53,354 bases of DNA from Bacteroidia bacterium (GTDB lineage: Bacteria > Bacteroidota > Bacteroidia > Flavobacteriales_E > Vicingaceae). Each line of letters opens with the position of its first letter. Position 1 is the first letter of the stretch. Location of the stretch: assembly GCA_030426475.1 (NCBI GenBank), contig JAUHYR010000008.1, positions 1-53,354 of the forward strand, written 5' to 3'. Below are positions 1 through 10,521 of the stretch, in pieces. The notes beneath the pieces were generated by a model, which saw only the letters and a program-made list of their open reading frames with translations, was not told the DNA's origin and made no database searches. Made by a program: the position numbers and the translations under genes.

Positions 1-1
1 T

Positions 2-1654
2 ATTGCTATGGACGGATTGATTTACACCGCACCAACTGTAAACGGTGAAATTGCAGGTGGTCGTTCGTCTATATCAGGTAATTTTGAAGTTAAAGAGGCA
101 CAAGATTTGGCCAACGTAATTAAAGCCGGTAAAATGCCTGCTCCTGCTAGAATTGTTGAAGAAGCAATTGTTGGACCATCTTTAGGAGCAAAAGCTATTA
201 GTTCAGGATTAATGAGTTTTATGCTAGCATTATTAGTGGTATTAATATACATGATATTCTACTACAATAAAGCAGGCGTTGCTTCTAATGTTGCGTTGTT
301 GGCAAACCTTTTCTTTATTATTGGTGCACTAGCTTCTACTAATATTGCGTTAACGCTTCCCGGTATTGCCGGTATAGTATTAACTATTGGTATGGCAGTA
401 GATGCAAACGTTCTTATTTATGAAAGAATTCGAGAAGAGTTAAGAGCGGGTAAAACTGTTAAACTAGCTATAGAAGATGGATATAAAAACTCTTACTCCT
501 CTATTTTAGATGCTAACATTACAAGTTTATTAACCGGTTTAATTCTTTGGTTCTTTGGAACAGGTCCAATTGAAGGTTTTGCTAAAGCATTAGTAGTAGG
601 TATTTTAACTTCATTGTTCTCGGCTATTTTTATTACCAGATTGATTTTCCAATGGCAATTAGACAAGAAAAAAGTGGTGACCTTTGCTACTAAAATAACT
701 GAAAATGCTTTTCAAAATGTAAACATTAGTTTTATAAGTAAGAGGAAGCTAGGTTATATCATTTCATCTATCATAATTATTGCCGGAATTGGTTCTATGG
801 CAACCAGAGGTTTAGATTATGGTGTTGATTTTACGGGTGGTAGAAACCTTCAAGTATCATTTGATAAAGATGTAATTCCTTCAGACATAGGTGATGTACT
901 TCAAAATGTATTTTTAGACAAAGATGGTTCTAAAATGCGCCCTGAGGTTAAAACTTATGGTGATAACAACCAAGTAATGATTGCTACCAACTATTTATAT
1001 AATAGTGATGATCCAAATGCAGGAACTATGGTAGAAGAAAACCTTAAACAAGGTTTAACAGATGCAGGTTATAACCCTACCATTGAAAGTGTGAAATCTG
1101 TTGGTCCTACTATTGCGGATGATATTAAAAGAGCAGGTATGTATTCCGTTATTTTTGCTTTACTTGTTATTTTCTTATACATTGTTGCAAGGTTTAGAAA
1201 GTGGCAATTTGGTCTTGGTGCTATTGCAGCGATTTTCCATGATGTATTAATTGTGCTTTCAATTTTCTCATTGCTTTATGGCTTCTTGCCTTTCTCTTTA
1301 GAGATAGACCAAGCTTTTATAGCAGCAATATTAACTGTTGTGGGTTACTCTATTAATGATACGGTGGTTGTATTTGACAGAATAAGAGAATATTTAAGTT
1401 CTTACAAAAAACAGCCATTCACTGATGTGGTAAATAACGCATTAAATAGTACTTTAAGTAGAACAATTAATACCTCATTAACCACTTTCTTTGTATTATT
1501 AATGATATTTATTTTTGGAGGTGAGGTAATCAGAGGATTTATCTTTGCTTTATTAATAGGTATTATAGTTGGTACATATTCGTCAGTATTTATAGCTTCT
1601 CCAATAGCTTATGATATGCTAAAAGGAAGCATGGACGAAAGAGAGAAAAAGTAA
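2..1654 (+). CDS. secDF: Protein translocase SecDF fusion, C-terminal part (5' end outside window)
   Basis: SecDF is the inner-membrane accessory of the SecYEG translocon and uses the proton gradient to help pull proteins across. The frame is open to the left edge, so the SecD N-terminus lies outside the window. Visible are the end of the SecD periplasmic domain (APTVNGEIAGGRSSISGNF), a membrane block at about residues 65-215 with IGMAVDANVLIYERIREE, and then SecF from about residue 235, with RGLDYGVDFTGG and its own membrane block carrying VGYSINDTVVVFDRIRE. SecD and SecF lie in one chain, as is usual in Bacteroidota. A hairpin terminator follows the stop. Identity is firm; total length cannot be judged. 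Confidence 0.96.
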   Translation: MAMDGLIYTAPTVNGEIAGGRSSISGNFEVKEAQDLANVIKAGKMPAPARIVEEAIVGPSLGAKAISSGLMSFMLALLVVLIYMIFYYNKAGVASNVALLANLFFIIGALASTNIALTLPGIAGIVLTIGMAVDANVLIYERIREELRAGKTVKLAIEDGYKNSYSSILDANITSLLTGLILWFFGTGPIEGFAKALVVGILTSLFSAIFITRLIFQWQLDKKKVVTFATKITENAFQNVNISFISKRKLGYIISSIIIIAGIGSMATRGLDYGVDFTGGRNLQVSFDKDVIPSDIGDVLQNVFLDKDGSKMRPEVKTYGDNNQVMIATNYLYNSDDPNAGTMVEENLKQGLTDAGYNPTIESVKSVGPTIADDIKRAGMYSVIFALLVIFLYIVARFRKWQFGLGAIAAIFHDVLIVLSIFSLLYGFLPFSLEIDQAFIAAILTVVGYSINDTVVVFDRIREYLSSYKKQPFTDVVNNALNSTLSRTINTSLTTFFVLLMIFIFGGEVIRGFIFALLIGIIVGTYSSVFIASPIAYDMLKGSMDEREKK

Positions 1655-1674
1655 CTTCTATCTAAAACTCAAAC

Positions 1675-1706
1675 AAAAGCCTTTCTAAAACAGAAGGGCT
1701 TTTTTT
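1675..1706 (+). terminator. Rho-independent terminator after secDF
   Basis: A 12-bp stem (AAAAGCCTTTCT with AGAAGGGCTTTT, one G-U pair) closes a 5-nt loop and runs into a T tract. It lies 20 bp after the secDF stop and just before the tatA promoter. Confidence 0.85.
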
Positions 1707-1707
1707 A

Positions 1708-1715
1708 TACCTTTG
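1708..1715 (+). promoter_or_regulatory. Bacteroidota -7 promoter element of tatA
   Basis: TACCTTTG matches TAnnTTTG exactly. It sits 20 bp before the tatA start codon, right after the secDF terminator, and implies a leader of about 15 nt. No clear -33 TTTG is seen. Confidence 0.6.
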
Positions 1716-1734
1716 CAGCCACTATTTTAATTGT

Positions 1735-1953
1735 ATGTTGTTATTCTTTAACATTGGTGGACCCGAAATTATACTCATTTTGTTGGTGATAGTAATTTTT
1801 TTTGGGTCAAAGCGAATCCCGGAACTTGCCAGAGGACTTGGCAAAGGAATGAAGGAGTTTAAAAATGCTACCAGTGAAATTCAAAATGAGATTAAGAAAT
1901 CTGCCAACGATATTAAGAAAGATATCGATCCTACGAACGAAGAAAAATCTTAA
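1735..1953 (+). CDS. tatA: Sec-independent (Tat) translocase subunit TatA/TatE
   Basis: This 72-residue protein forms the pore-lining subunit of the twin-arginine translocase, which moves folded proteins across the inner membrane. The family layout is clear: a short N-terminus, one membrane helix (about residues 8-25), the FG hinge (FFGSKRIPELARGLG), an amphipathic helix and a Lys/Glu-rich charged tail. Length is typical. Its stop overlaps the next start by one base (TAATG). A Tat-signal DUF1501 protein encoded at 11924 is a plausible local substrate. TatA, TatB and TatE are not always separable by sequence; the lack of a long tail favours TatA. Confidence 0.93.
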   Translation: MLLFFNIGGPEIILILLVIVIFFGSKRIPELARGLGKGMKEFKNATSEIQNEIKKSANDIKKDIDPTNEEKS

Positions 1954-2885
1954 TGGATTACTTTTGGTTTATACTAGGGTTAGTTGTTTTAGTAATAGCC
2001 GGTGAAATTCTTGTTAAGGGTGCTGTTGGAGTAGCTACTTCCTTTAAAATATCACCCTTAGTAGTAGGGATGACAGTAGTTTCTATGGGTACTTCCGCCC
2101 CTGAATTATTAGTGAGTATTAAGGCTGCGTTGGGTGGAGTTTCTGATATTGCAATAGGAAATGTATTAGGCTCTAATGTGGCAAACATTGCTTTGGTACT
2201 GGGACTTTCGGCTATTATTTTTCCATTGGCTGTTGAACAAAATACGTTAAAGTTTGATTATCCTATGATGATAATTTCAACGCTATTGCTTTATGCCTTT
2301 ATGTTTGATGGAAAGCTTCAGCCATGGGAAGGATTTATATTTGTTTCGTTTTTAATCAGTTTTATCGTGTTTATTATATGGAAGTCGAGAAGAGATAATA
2401 AAAAATTGGAAACTACTTCGGAAAATATAGTTCCGAATAAAATGGTTTTGAATATTTGTTATGTGTTATTTGGAAGTGTTGGGTTGGTATTTGGGGCTGA
2501 CTGGTTAATAAACGGTGCTACAGGCATTGCTAAGCAATATGGTGTTAGTGATTTAGTAATCGGAACAACAATAGTAGCTTTTGGTACTAGTGTTCCGGAG
2601 TTAGTTACTTCATGTATAGCAGCATTTAGGAAACAAACAGATATTTCTGTTGGAAATTTAATCGGCTCGAATATTTTTAATATATTAGCAATACTGGGAA
2701 TAACCTCTATTATTAAAGAAATTCCGATTAATCCAATATCTATCTCAGAAGATATGTGGTGGGTGATTGCCGTAGCAGTAATACTTTTTCCTTTTATGTA
2801 TGTAGGTAAAAAAATAGTAAATAGATTTCACGGATTAATTTTAGTATTGGCGTATATAGCTTTTGTTTACTTTATAATTGTTTAA
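1953..2885 (+). CDS. Calcium/sodium antiporter (YrbG/CaxA-type, CaCA superfamily)
   Basis: A 310-residue inner-membrane cation exchanger, expected to swap Ca2+ for Na+. It has two inverted repeats, each with the paired ion-binding alpha motifs. The first half carries MGTSAPELLVS and GNVLGSNVANIALVLG; the second carries FGTSVPELVTS and GNLIGSNIFNILAILG. About ten hydrophobic segments are visible, with a hydrophilic loop near residues 143-165. The start overlaps the tatA stop by one base, so the two are probably translated together. Ion preference cannot be read from sequence. Confidence 0.93.
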   Translation: MDYFWFILGLVVLVIAGEILVKGAVGVATSFKISPLVVGMTVVSMGTSAPELLVSIKAALGGVSDIAIGNVLGSNVANIALVLGLSAIIFPLAVEQNTLKFDYPMMIISTLLLYAFMFDGKLQPWEGFIFVSFLISFIVFIIWKSRRDNKKLETTSENIVPNKMVLNICYVLFGSVGLVFGADWLINGATGIAKQYGVSDLVIGTTIVAFGTSVPELVTSCIAAFRKQTDISVGNLIGSNIFNILAILGITSIIKEIPINPISISEDMWWVIAVAVILFPFMYVGKKIVNRFHGLILVLAYIAFVYFIIV

Positions 2886-2886
2886 A

Positions 2887-4149
2887 ATGTTAGCAGAAAA
2901 AATACATACCTTAATAAAGAATGCTTTTGAAAACCTTGAACTATCCAGTGTAATTGAGAGTTATTTGACTTCCTTCTCTATGTTTTTGGCTACTGCTATT
3001 TTAAGCTATGTATTATGGTTTGTGGTAAAAACCATTCTAATAAAGTCAATTAAATCCTTTGCAATTAAAAGTAGAAATAAATGGGATGATTATTTAGTTC
3101 AATTTAGGTTTTTCAGAAGCCTTTGTTATTTACTTCCGGTTTGGGTAATACACAGCTTCATGCCCTTTGTTTTTATCGATTTTCCTGCTTATGCTGCTCA
3201 ACAATATAGGGTAACTAATGTATTATTGTTGATTGTACTTCTTTTAATTATTCGCTCATTTTTAAACGCACTTTCCGCTCATTTAAAAGACAGACCAAAC
3301 TTGAGAGATAAGCCAATAGATAGCTACAAACAGCTAACCAAACTCTCGGTTTACACTATATTTTCAATCATTATTATTTCTGTAATAATTGATAAATCAC
3401 CTGTTTATCTGCTAAGTGGACTAGGTGCAATGACCGCAATTTTAATTTTAGTATTTAAAGATACTATACTTGGTTTTGTGGCTAGTATTCAAATGTCGGC
3501 TAACGATATGGTAAGGATAGGAGATTGGATAACCATGCCTAAATACGGTGCTGATGGTGATGTAGATGAGATAAATTTAACTACGGTTAAGGTTAGAAAT
3601 TTTGATAGAACGATAACCACTATTCCTACCTATTCATTTATCTCCGATTCCTTTGTGAATTGGAGAGGAATGACTGAAAGTGATGGAAGGAGGATAAAAC
3701 GTTCGATATTTATTAAAATGGATAGTGTTAAGTTTTGTACGGATGAAATGATAGCCAATTTCTCGAAAATTCAGCGCATAAAACCATATTTAGATGAAAT
3801 GAAAGAAAGTTTATCTCAATATAATACATCAAATGAGGTAGATAAAACATTAGCCATAAATGGCAGAAACTTAACAAATATTGGAGTTTTTAGAATTTAT
3901 ATTCAAAAATACTTGGAGCAAAATCAATTTATTAATCATGATATGCCATTTTTAATAAGACAATTAGACCCAACCCCACAAGGAGTTCCAATGGAGATAT
4001 ATGCTTTTAGTAAAGACAAAAATTGGAAAAACTATGAAATAATAGTAGCAGATATTTTTGACCATATTATAGCATCTGTTAAATATTTTGATTTGGAAAT
4101 ATTTGAAAATCCTTCCGGTACAGATTTCAAGAAAAGTACATTATCCTAG
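2887..4149 (+). CDS. ybdG: Mechanosensitive ion channel, MscS family, YbdG/MscM-like
   Basis: A 420-residue inner-membrane channel expected to open under membrane tension. The first half has four or five membrane segments. The MscS pore helix and beta domain follow: GLGAMTAILILVFKDTILGF, SIQMSANDMVRIGDWITMP, KYGADGDVDEINLTTVKVRN and the TTIPTY segment. Extended matches such as KYGADG and SDSFVNWRGM are characteristic of the larger YbdG type and not of short MscS. I chose the ATG at 2887, one base after the preceding stop; a TTG three codons earlier is in frame but overlaps the antiporter. Confidence 0.9.
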   Translation: MLAEKIHTLIKNAFENLELSSVIESYLTSFSMFLATAILSYVLWFVVKTILIKSIKSFAIKSRNKWDDYLVQFRFFRSLCYLLPVWVIHSFMPFVFIDFPAYAAQQYRVTNVLLLIVLLLIIRSFLNALSAHLKDRPNLRDKPIDSYKQLTKLSVYTIFSIIIISVIIDKSPVYLLSGLGAMTAILILVFKDTILGFVASIQMSANDMVRIGDWITMPKYGADGDVDEINLTTVKVRNFDRTITTIPTYSFISDSFVNWRGMTESDGRRIKRSIFIKMDSVKFCTDEMIANFSKIQRIKPYLDEMKESLSQYNTSNEVDKTLAINGRNLTNIGVFRIYIQKYLEQNQFINHDMPFLIRQLDPTPQGVPMEIYAFSKDKNWKNYEIIVADIFDHIIASVKYFDLEIFENPSGTDFKKSTLS

Positions 4150-4207
4150 ATAAATTAAAGCTACTCTGAATAATTCGCTAAATTTACCCTATTAAAAATT
4201 GATTTGA

Positions 4208-5296
4208 ATGGGTAAAAAGGCATTAATAACAGGAATTACCGGTCAGGACGGTGCTTACCTAGCTGAATTTTTATTGGCTAAAGGCTATGAGGTACATGGC
4301 ATTAAAAGAAGAAGTTCTTTATTCAACACAGATAGAATAGACCATTTGTATAAAGATCAACATGAAGAAGGAGTAAAACTTTTTCTTCATTATGGAGATT
4401 TAACAGACTCAACTAACCTTATTAGAATTATTCAAGAAGTTCAGCCCGATGAAATCTATAATTTGGCGGCTCAATCTCATGTAAAAGTATCTTTTGAAAC
4501 TCCTGAATATACAGCTAATTCAGACGCTTTAGGAGCGCTTAGAATATTAGAAGCAATCCGGATTTTAAATCTTGAAAAAAAGACCAGATTTTACCAAGCC
4601 TCTACTTCCGAACTTTATGGTTTAGTGCAAGAAACACCTCAAAAAGAAACTACTCCGTTTTACCCAAGAAGCCCTTATGCTGTAGCCAAACTATATGCTT
4701 ATTGGATTGTGAAAAATTATAGAGAAGCTTACGGAATTTATGCCTGTAATGGTATTTTGTTTAATCATGAAAGTCCAATAAGAGGAGAAACTTTTGTTAC
4801 CAGAAAAATTACTCGTGCGGCTGCCAAAATAAAACTTGGATTACAAAAAAAGTTGTTCATGGGTAATATTGATGCAAAGCGAGATTGGGGACATGCAAAA
4901 GATTATATTGAAGGAATGTATTTAATGCTTCAGCAAGAAAAAGCAGAAGATTATGTCTTAGCAACAGGCGAAACAACTTCTGTAAGAGATTTTATTTCAA
5001 TGACTTTTAAAGAATTAGATATTGAGATTGAATGGCAAGGCAGCGGAGTTGATGAAAAAGGAATAAATAAAGCTACCAGAGAAGTAATTGTCGAAATAGA
5101 TAAAAAATATTTTAGGCCAACAGAAGTTGATTTATTGGTGGGAGATGCTTCAAAAGCAAAAAAAGAACTTGGTTGGGAACCAAAGCATAATCTGGCATCG
5201 CTTATAAAAGATATGGTTCAAAGCGATTTAAAACTTTTCGAAAGAGATAAATACTTGTTAGAAGGCGGACATAAAGTGCTTCGTTATGATGAATAA
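4208..5296 (+). CDS. gmd: GDP-mannose 4,6-dehydratase
   Basis: Converts GDP-D-mannose to GDP-4-keto-6-deoxymannose, the first step of GDP-L-fucose synthesis. It is a 362-residue short-chain dehydrogenase. The N-terminal NADP-binding [12 protein letters not shown] follows the TGxxGxxG pattern, NLAAQSHV is present, the catalytic YAVAK follows the STSELYG segment, and the C-terminal [11 protein letters not shown] is typical of Gmd. The ATG at 4208 gives the usual N-terminus [12 protein letters not shown]. The gene overlaps fcl by 11 bp, so both pathway enzymes should be made together. Confidence 0.97.
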   Translation: MGKKALITGITGQDGAYLAEFLLAKGYEVHGIKRRSSLFNTDRIDHLYKDQHEEGVKLFLHYGDLTDSTNLIRIIQEVQPDEIYNLAAQSHVKVSFETPEYTANSDALGALRILEAIRILNLEKKTRFYQASTSELYGLVQETPQKETTPFYPRSPYAVAKLYAYWIVKNYREAYGIYACNGILFNHESPIRGETFVTRKITRAAAKIKLGLQKKLFMGNIDAKRDWGHAKDYIEGMYLMLQQEKAEDYVLATGETTSVRDFISMTFKELDIEIEWQGSGVDEKGINKATREVIVEIDKKYFRPTEVDLLVGDASKAKKELGWEPKHNLASLIKDMVQSDLKLFERDKYLLEGGHKVLRYDE

Positions 5297-6236
5297 AGAA
5301 GATAAAATTTATGTTGCCGGACATAACGGTATGGTTGGTTCAGCAATCGTGAGAAAACTTAAAGCCGAAGGTTTTACCAATATTGTTGTCGCTTCCAGCA
5401 AAGAGCTTGATTTACGAAATCAAAATCAGGTGAATGAGTTTTTTGAAATCCAGCAACCTAAATTTGTTTTTATAGCTGCGGCAAAAGTTGGCGGTATTCA
5501 AGCTAACAATATATACAGAGCTGATTTTATTTATGACAATTTAGCGATTGAAATAAATACTATTCATGCTGCATTTAAAACTAAAGTAGAAAAGTTACTT
5601 TTTTTGGGTTCTTCTTGTATTTACCCTAAACTAGCTCCTCAACCTTTGAAAGAGGAATATTTGCTTACGGGAACTCTAGAGTCAACAAATGAGCCGTATG
5701 CTATTGCTAAAATAGCGGGAATCAAACTCTGCGAAGCTTATTATGACCAATATGGAGCTAATTTTATTTCGGCTATGCCTACCAACTTGTTTGGTCCAAA
5801 TGATAATTATGATTTAAATAATTCTCATGTATTGCCTGCCTTATTACGTAAATTTCATGTAGCAAAAGTCAACAATTTACCGAGTGTTGAAATTTGGGGA
5901 ACGGGAAGCCCCAAAAGAGAATTTTTACATGTAGATGACTTAGCTGATGCGTGTTACTTTTTAATGCAAAACTATGATGGGAAGGAGTTTGTAAATATTG
6001 GAACAGGAGAAGATATATCCATTAAAGAATTGGCTTTTCTGGTAAAAGAAATAGTCGGATTTAACGGTGAATTGAAATTTAATACCTCAAAACCTGATGG
6101 AACTCCCAGAAAGTTAATGGATGTTTCAAAATTAAATAGGTTAGGGTGGAAGCATACAATTTCTCTGGAGGAAGGCATCAAAAAAGTTTACGAAGAAGTA
6201 AAAGAGATGAGTTTTGAATATGAAGGCGCAAACTAG
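5286..6236 (+). CDS. fcl: GDP-L-fucose synthase
   Basis: Epimerase-reductase that turns the Gmd product into GDP-L-fucose for surface glycans. The 316-residue protein has the NADP motif [26 protein letters not shown], the catalytic YAIAKIAG, and [13 protein letters not shown], all hallmarks of Fcl/WcaG. The start overlaps the end of gmd; a second ATG three bases later (5289) is equally likely. The 3' end overlaps the next gene, which encodes an outer-membrane barrel, tying fucose supply to a surface-polysaccharide block. Confidence 0.96.
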   Translation: MMNKEDKIYVAGHNGMVGSAIVRKLKAEGFTNIVVASSKELDLRNQNQVNEFFEIQQPKFVFIAAAKVGGIQANNIYRADFIYDNLAIEINTIHAAFKTKVEKLLFLGSSCIYPKLAPQPLKEEYLLTGTLESTNEPYAIAKIAGIKLCEAYYDQYGANFISAMPTNLFGPNDNYDLNNSHVLPALLRKFHVAKVNNLPSVEIWGTGSPKREFLHVDDLADACYFLMQNYDGKEFVNIGTGEDISIKELAFLVKEIVGFNGELKFNTSKPDGTPRKLMDVSKLNRLGWKHTISLEEGIKKVYEEVKEMSFEYEGAN

Positions 6237-7791
6237 AAATGTATTATTTCTTTTCTCGTTTTTATTTTTTGTGCAAATTTTCTTTGCACAAAACCTTCAG
6301 TTACCATTAAACTACTTTCATAATACTACCAATTATAATTTTATTAAAAATAGCGATGCTTTAGTTCATACGTCTTCTAAACCACTAATAGAAAGACAGC
6401 TCACTCAACTTTTTAATGATAACTTAGCTTATCCTGATATTAATCAAAATTTATCTATAAATGATTATTCAAGTAAGTCCCTGTTTGCAAGAAAGGCATT
6501 TTACGAAAACTTAGTTATTATTAAAGATTCAGATTTCTATATTACCATAGACCCTTTAATGAATTTTGAATTTGGGCAGGACGGTGAAGATACTTCGTCT
6601 TCGTCTATCTATACAAACACAAGAGGAATTTTAGTGAGAGGAAATATAGGAAGTAACTTTTCTTTCTCTACTTCTTTTTATGAAAGCCAGTCTTTTTTTC
6701 CGGATTATTTGTCGAGTTATGTTGCTTCATCAAAAGTGGTTCCGGGACAAGGGCGAACAAAACCTTTTAAAAAAACAGGATATGATTACGCTATGGCACA
6801 AGGCTACTTATCATATTCTCCTAAAGATTATGTGAATATTATAGCCGGACATGGAAAGAATTTTATTGGTGATGGCTATCGTTCGTTGTTTTTATCTGAT
6901 GCGGGTTTTAATTATCCTCACTTAAAATCTACATGGTGGTTTTTCAAAAATAAACTTCAGTACACCACCATTTTTGCCCAACTAAACAACTTAAACAGAC
7001 TTCCTACATTTTCAAGAGTCGAACCACTTTTTGAAAGAAAAGGAGCTAGCTTTTTTTATTTGAATTATCATATAAATAATTTCATTTCCGTTGGATTGTT
7101 TGAAGGAACAATTTGGCAAACTATGGATACTTCGGGCACATTGGGATTAAATCCTCTTCAACTAAACCCAATTATCGGAGTAAACACATTGGCTAATGGT
7201 TTTAGTTCTGAAAATAATACCGTTTCAGGACTTAATTTAAAAGTTAAAACACCTTTTCATCTTACATTCTATTCTCAATTGATGTTAGATGAGCCAACTA
7301 AAACTCAAGGCATAGTGAGAGGAGGTTGCCAATTGGGATTAAAATATACCTCAGTTAAAAATTTATTATTGCAATTGGAATGGAATGACGTAGCTCCGTT
7401 TTCTTATACTAATGAATTACCACTTCAAAGTTTTACACATTATAATCAGCCATTGGCCCATCCTCAAGGTGCCGGATTTTCAGAAATTGTTTTTTTAACA
7501 GGATATCGATTTAAAAGACTTTTTGCAAACGCTAAAATTAACTACTATGAATATACCGGGTTCGGACATAATGTGTTTTTACCGTCATTTACAGTTCCCA
7601 CACAAAGCAAAGAAGTAGAATTAATGATAGCAGATTTGAGTTTAGGTTTTATGATTAATCCAAAAACAAATTTGAATGTAAGTTTGGGTGTAAATTATAG
7701 AAACCAGGATATGCAAGTTGAAACCTTTAAAACGAATTACGTATATTTTGCTTTGAGAACTTCATTGTCTAACCTTTATTACGACTTTTAA
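6220..7791 (+). CDS. Wzi/RemB-like outer-membrane beta-barrel protein, copy 1
   Basis: A 523-residue exported protein with a signal peptide (hydrophobic [18 protein letters not shown]) and a body of alternating aromatic strands, as in an outer-membrane barrel. The segment [13 protein letters not shown] (about residues 210-222) and [12 protein letters not shown] near 410 recur in the second copy at 8831. The pattern fits the capsule-assembly Wzi family, to which I believe the gliding protein RemB also belongs; I cannot choose between these from sequence. The ATG at 6220 overlaps fcl by 17 bp; a TTG two codons earlier is possible. The gene abuts the WecA-like gene, so a role in attaching or exporting surface glycan is likely. 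Confidence 0.75.
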   Translation: MKAQTRNVLFLFSFLFFVQIFFAQNLQLPLNYFHNTTNYNFIKNSDALVHTSSKPLIERQLTQLFNDNLAYPDINQNLSINDYSSKSLFARKAFYENLVIIKDSDFYITIDPLMNFEFGQDGEDTSSSSIYTNTRGILVRGNIGSNFSFSTSFYESQSFFPDYLSSYVASSKVVPGQGRTKPFKKTGYDYAMAQGYLSYSPKDYVNIIAGHGKNFIGDGYRSLFLSDAGFNYPHLKSTWWFFKNKLQYTTIFAQLNNLNRLPTFSRVEPLFERKGASFFYLNYHINNFISVGLFEGTIWQTMDTSGTLGLNPLQLNPIIGVNTLANGFSSENNTVSGLNLKVKTPFHLTFYSQLMLDEPTKTQGIVRGGCQLGLKYTSVKNLLLQLEWNDVAPFSYTNELPLQSFTHYNQPLAHPQGAGFSEIVFLTGYRFKRLFANAKINYYEYTGFGHNVFLPSFTVPTQSKEVELMIADLSLGFMINPKTNLNVSLGVNYRNQDMQVETFKTNYVYFALRTSLSNLYYDF

Positions 7792-8834
7792 TGCAAGAAC
7801 TACTACTGCCTATTATAACGTCTTTTATTATTGTGATTTTAGCTACACCTTCATTCATTAAAGTGGCTATTTATAAAAGATTGTTTGACACACCTGATGG
7901 TGATAGAAAACTTCATGTTAGAAATGTTCCTTCAATGGGAGGAATAATGATTTTTGCAGGAACCTTATTTGCTTTCTCATTATGGTATCCATCTGATACA
8001 ACACGTGAATTTAATTATTTAATTCCATGCATGCTTATTTTATTTTTTGTAGGAATGAAAGATGACATTATTGGTACTACTCCCGCAAAAAAACTGCTTT
8101 CTCATTTATTGGTAGCTTTTATTATGGTATTAATGGCTAATATTAAAATTACCAGCTTACACGGTTTGTTTGGAATAAGAGAAATACCTGAATATGCCGG
8201 AATTTTCTTGTCTGTTTTTACCTATATAGTAGTTGTAAATGCATTCAACTTAATTGATGGTATTGACGGATTGGCAGCAACTGTTGGTTTAGTAGCTTCT
8301 TGTGTTTTTGGGGTATGGTTTTATTTTGCTGAGGACATGGTATTTTCTGTATTGGCATTTTCTTTAGCGGGTGCATTGTTTGCATTTTTATTTTTCAATT
8401 TTGCTCCTGCAAAAATATTTATGGGTGATTCCGGTTCTTTAACTATTGGATTTGTTGTATCTGTTTTGGCGATTGAAATGATAGAGTTTGATAAAGAGGC
8501 ACTTCCTTCAAATATCTACAACATTTCAAGACCGGTTTTATCAATGTCAGTTTTAGTTTACCCGCTTATGGATACACTTCGTATTTTTATTTATCGCTCT
8601 TTAAAAGGAGTTTCTCCCTTCTCGGCCGATAAAAATCATATCCATCATCAATTGTTACGATTAGGGATGAATCACAGGTATATTGTAGCTTGTGTGTTCA
8701 TTTACAATCTTATCATAGTAGGTTTAACCATTGCACTTCAGCATTTACAACCAAGTATTACATTCGGAATTGTGTTTGGAGTAGCGATAATATTGGCACA
8801 AGTTCCATTCTTTTTTAAAGTTAAAAAAGCTTGA
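7791..8834 (+). CDS. Glycosyl-1-phosphate transferase to undecaprenyl phosphate (WecA/TagO/MraY-like, GT4)
   Basis: Polytopic inner-membrane enzyme that starts glycan assembly by moving a sugar-1-phosphate from a UDP-sugar to the lipid carrier. Its 347 residues show about ten membrane helices and the family motifs in order: RKLHVRNVPSMGG near 38, VGMKDDIIG near 92, NAFNLIDGIDGLAA near 150, FMGDSGSLTIG near 210 and the KNHIHHQLLRLG His motif near 280. The His motif and lack of MurNAc-pentapeptide features favour WecA/TagO over MraY. The start overlaps the preceding stop by one base, and the stop overlaps the next start. Sugar specificity is unknown. Confidence 0.92.
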   Translation: MQELLLPIITSFIIVILATPSFIKVAIYKRLFDTPDGDRKLHVRNVPSMGGIMIFAGTLFAFSLWYPSDTTREFNYLIPCMLILFFVGMKDDIIGTTPAKKLLSHLLVAFIMVLMANIKITSLHGLFGIREIPEYAGIFLSVFTYIVVVNAFNLIDGIDGLAATVGLVASCVFGVWFYFAEDMVFSVLAFSLAGALFAFLFFNFAPAKIFMGDSGSLTIGFVVSVLAIEMIEFDKEALPSNIYNISRPVLSMSVLVYPLMDTLRIFIYRSLKGVSPFSADKNHIHHQLLRLGMNHRYIVACVFIYNLIIVGLTIALQHLQPSITFGIVFGVAIILAQVPFFFKVKKA

Positions 8835-10456
8835 AAAAAATAATTCCATATCTATTTATCTTTTTTAGTGGTGTTTTATACTCACAAAGCTTACTAACTC
8901 CATTAGATAAACAATGGTATAGTTTTATAGATGCAGAGGCCAATAATCATAAATTAAAATTAAACACCACTTGTAAGCCATTTGGAAAATATGAATTGAT
9001 TAAAAGTGTAAATGCGGATAGCATTTTTGGTGTTACTAATGTTTCAGGGAAAAGGTGGAAGGAGGTATTGTTTAATCATACCTCTCTTTTGAATAATGAT
9101 TCTGTGAGTTCAATTTATTTATCTCCTATTATTTCTACTTCTTACTTTTCTGATGGAGTTAGAGAAGATGACAGTACTTTTTCTGTAACCGGAATAACAA
9201 ATACTTTGGGACTTGATGCAGGCATAACTTATAGAAATTGGGCAAATTTGAATGTAAGTTTATTTCACGTAAATGGTCAGTTTCCGTATTATCAAGAAAG
9301 ACTTATTAAATCTCAAGGGGTAATTCCAGGAATGGGAATAGCACACCCAACTAATGGCGGGTATGAAAGCACTTTTGTAAATTCCTATTTATATTTAAGA
9401 GCAGGTAAACATTTTGACTTTACACTTGGTTACGGAAAAAACTTCTGGGGAGACGGGTATAGAACGTTTATGATTTCCGACAATGCTTTTTCGTATCCAT
9501 ACTTTAAAATTAATACCAAGTTAGGCAGAATTAATTACACTAACTTATTTACTCAGTTTACCAATTTAATTCCGAACAGTAAATCAAAAATTAAATATGC
9601 CACGTTTCATCATTTAAGTTGGAATATTGCTAAATGGTTAAATATTGGAATATATGAAGCAGTTGTGTGGCAGGCTAAAGACAGTATTTACAACAGGGGT
9701 TTTGATGTGAATTACTTAAACCCTTTTATCTTTTACAGACCCATAGAGTATTCTTTAGGCTCTTCAGATAACTCTATTTTTGGGATGAACTACAAGTTTA
9801 CTCCACATAAATACCATCACATTTATGGTCAAATTATTTTAGATGATTTTTTACTAAGTGCTATTAAAGCAGACTTAAAGCATCAAGTCTTTCCTAAAGA
9901 TTCAAGTATAAATTGGGGATGGTGGGCAACTAAATATGCGTTGCAATTCGGTTACAAAGGCTATAATTTATTTGGCTTAAAAAATCTTAATGTTTTAGCA
10001 GAATACAACATGGCAAGGCCTTATATTTTTTCGCATAGTATAACACAACAATCATTTGGTCATATCAATCAGCCTATTGCTCATCCTGTTGGCGCTAACT
10101 TTAAAGAAACCATTTTAATGATTAGCTATCGCTATAAGCGTATTGATATAGCTCTGAAATTAGTAAATGTTAGGTCTGGCTTAGATACCTCAAAAACAGC
10201 TTTCGGAAAAAATGTTTTTCAACCTTATGTTGACAGGGGAACAGGCTATTTTAATTATACCACACAAGGGCTAGAAACAAAAATGCAGGATTTTAATGCT
10301 CAAATTTCTTATATCATAAATCCTTCTGCTAATGCAAGATTATTTGCGGGAGTTACTCTAAGAAGATATGAAAACTATAAATATCGATTAGAAGACACTT
10401 ATTTTCAAGTAGGCTTAAAGGTTGGTTTCTTCAACCAATACTTTGATTATTTTTAA
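8831..10456 (+). CDS. Wzi/RemB-like outer-membrane beta-barrel protein, copy 2
   Basis: A 541-residue paralogue of the protein at 6220. It has a signal peptide (MKKIIPYLFIFFSGVLYSQ) and many aromatic strands. The shared signatures are GYGKNFWGDGYRTFMISD (from about residue 200) and INQPIAHPVGANFKETIL. The start is TTG at 8831, overlapping the stop of the WecA-like gene in TTGA; no nearby ATG would keep the signal peptide. Position and family suggest an outer-membrane partner in capsule or exopolysaccharide handling, possibly with a different ligand from copy 1. Confidence 0.73.
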   Translation: MKKIIPYLFIFFSGVLYSQSLLTPLDKQWYSFIDAEANNHKLKLNTTCKPFGKYELIKSVNADSIFGVTNVSGKRWKEVLFNHTSLLNNDSVSSIYLSPIISTSYFSDGVREDDSTFSVTGITNTLGLDAGITYRNWANLNVSLFHVNGQFPYYQERLIKSQGVIPGMGIAHPTNGGYESTFVNSYLYLRAGKHFDFTLGYGKNFWGDGYRTFMISDNAFSYPYFKINTKLGRINYTNLFTQFTNLIPNSKSKIKYATFHHLSWNIAKWLNIGIYEAVVWQAKDSIYNRGFDVNYLNPFIFYRPIEYSLGSSDNSIFGMNYKFTPHKYHHIYGQIILDDFLLSAIKADLKHQVFPKDSSINWGWWATKYALQFGYKGYNLFGLKNLNVLAEYNMARPYIFSHSITQQSFGHINQPIAHPVGANFKETILMISYRYKRIDIALKLVNVRSGLDTSKTAFGKNVFQPYVDRGTGYFNYTTQGLETKMQDFNAQISYIINPSANARLFAGVTLRRYENYKYRLEDTYFQVGLKVGFFNQYFDYF

Positions 10457-10521
10457 ATCAATTTTTCTATTTTCATATTCCACAATAAATCAGTAATTTA
10501 GTTTTTTAATTTTTTAACCAG

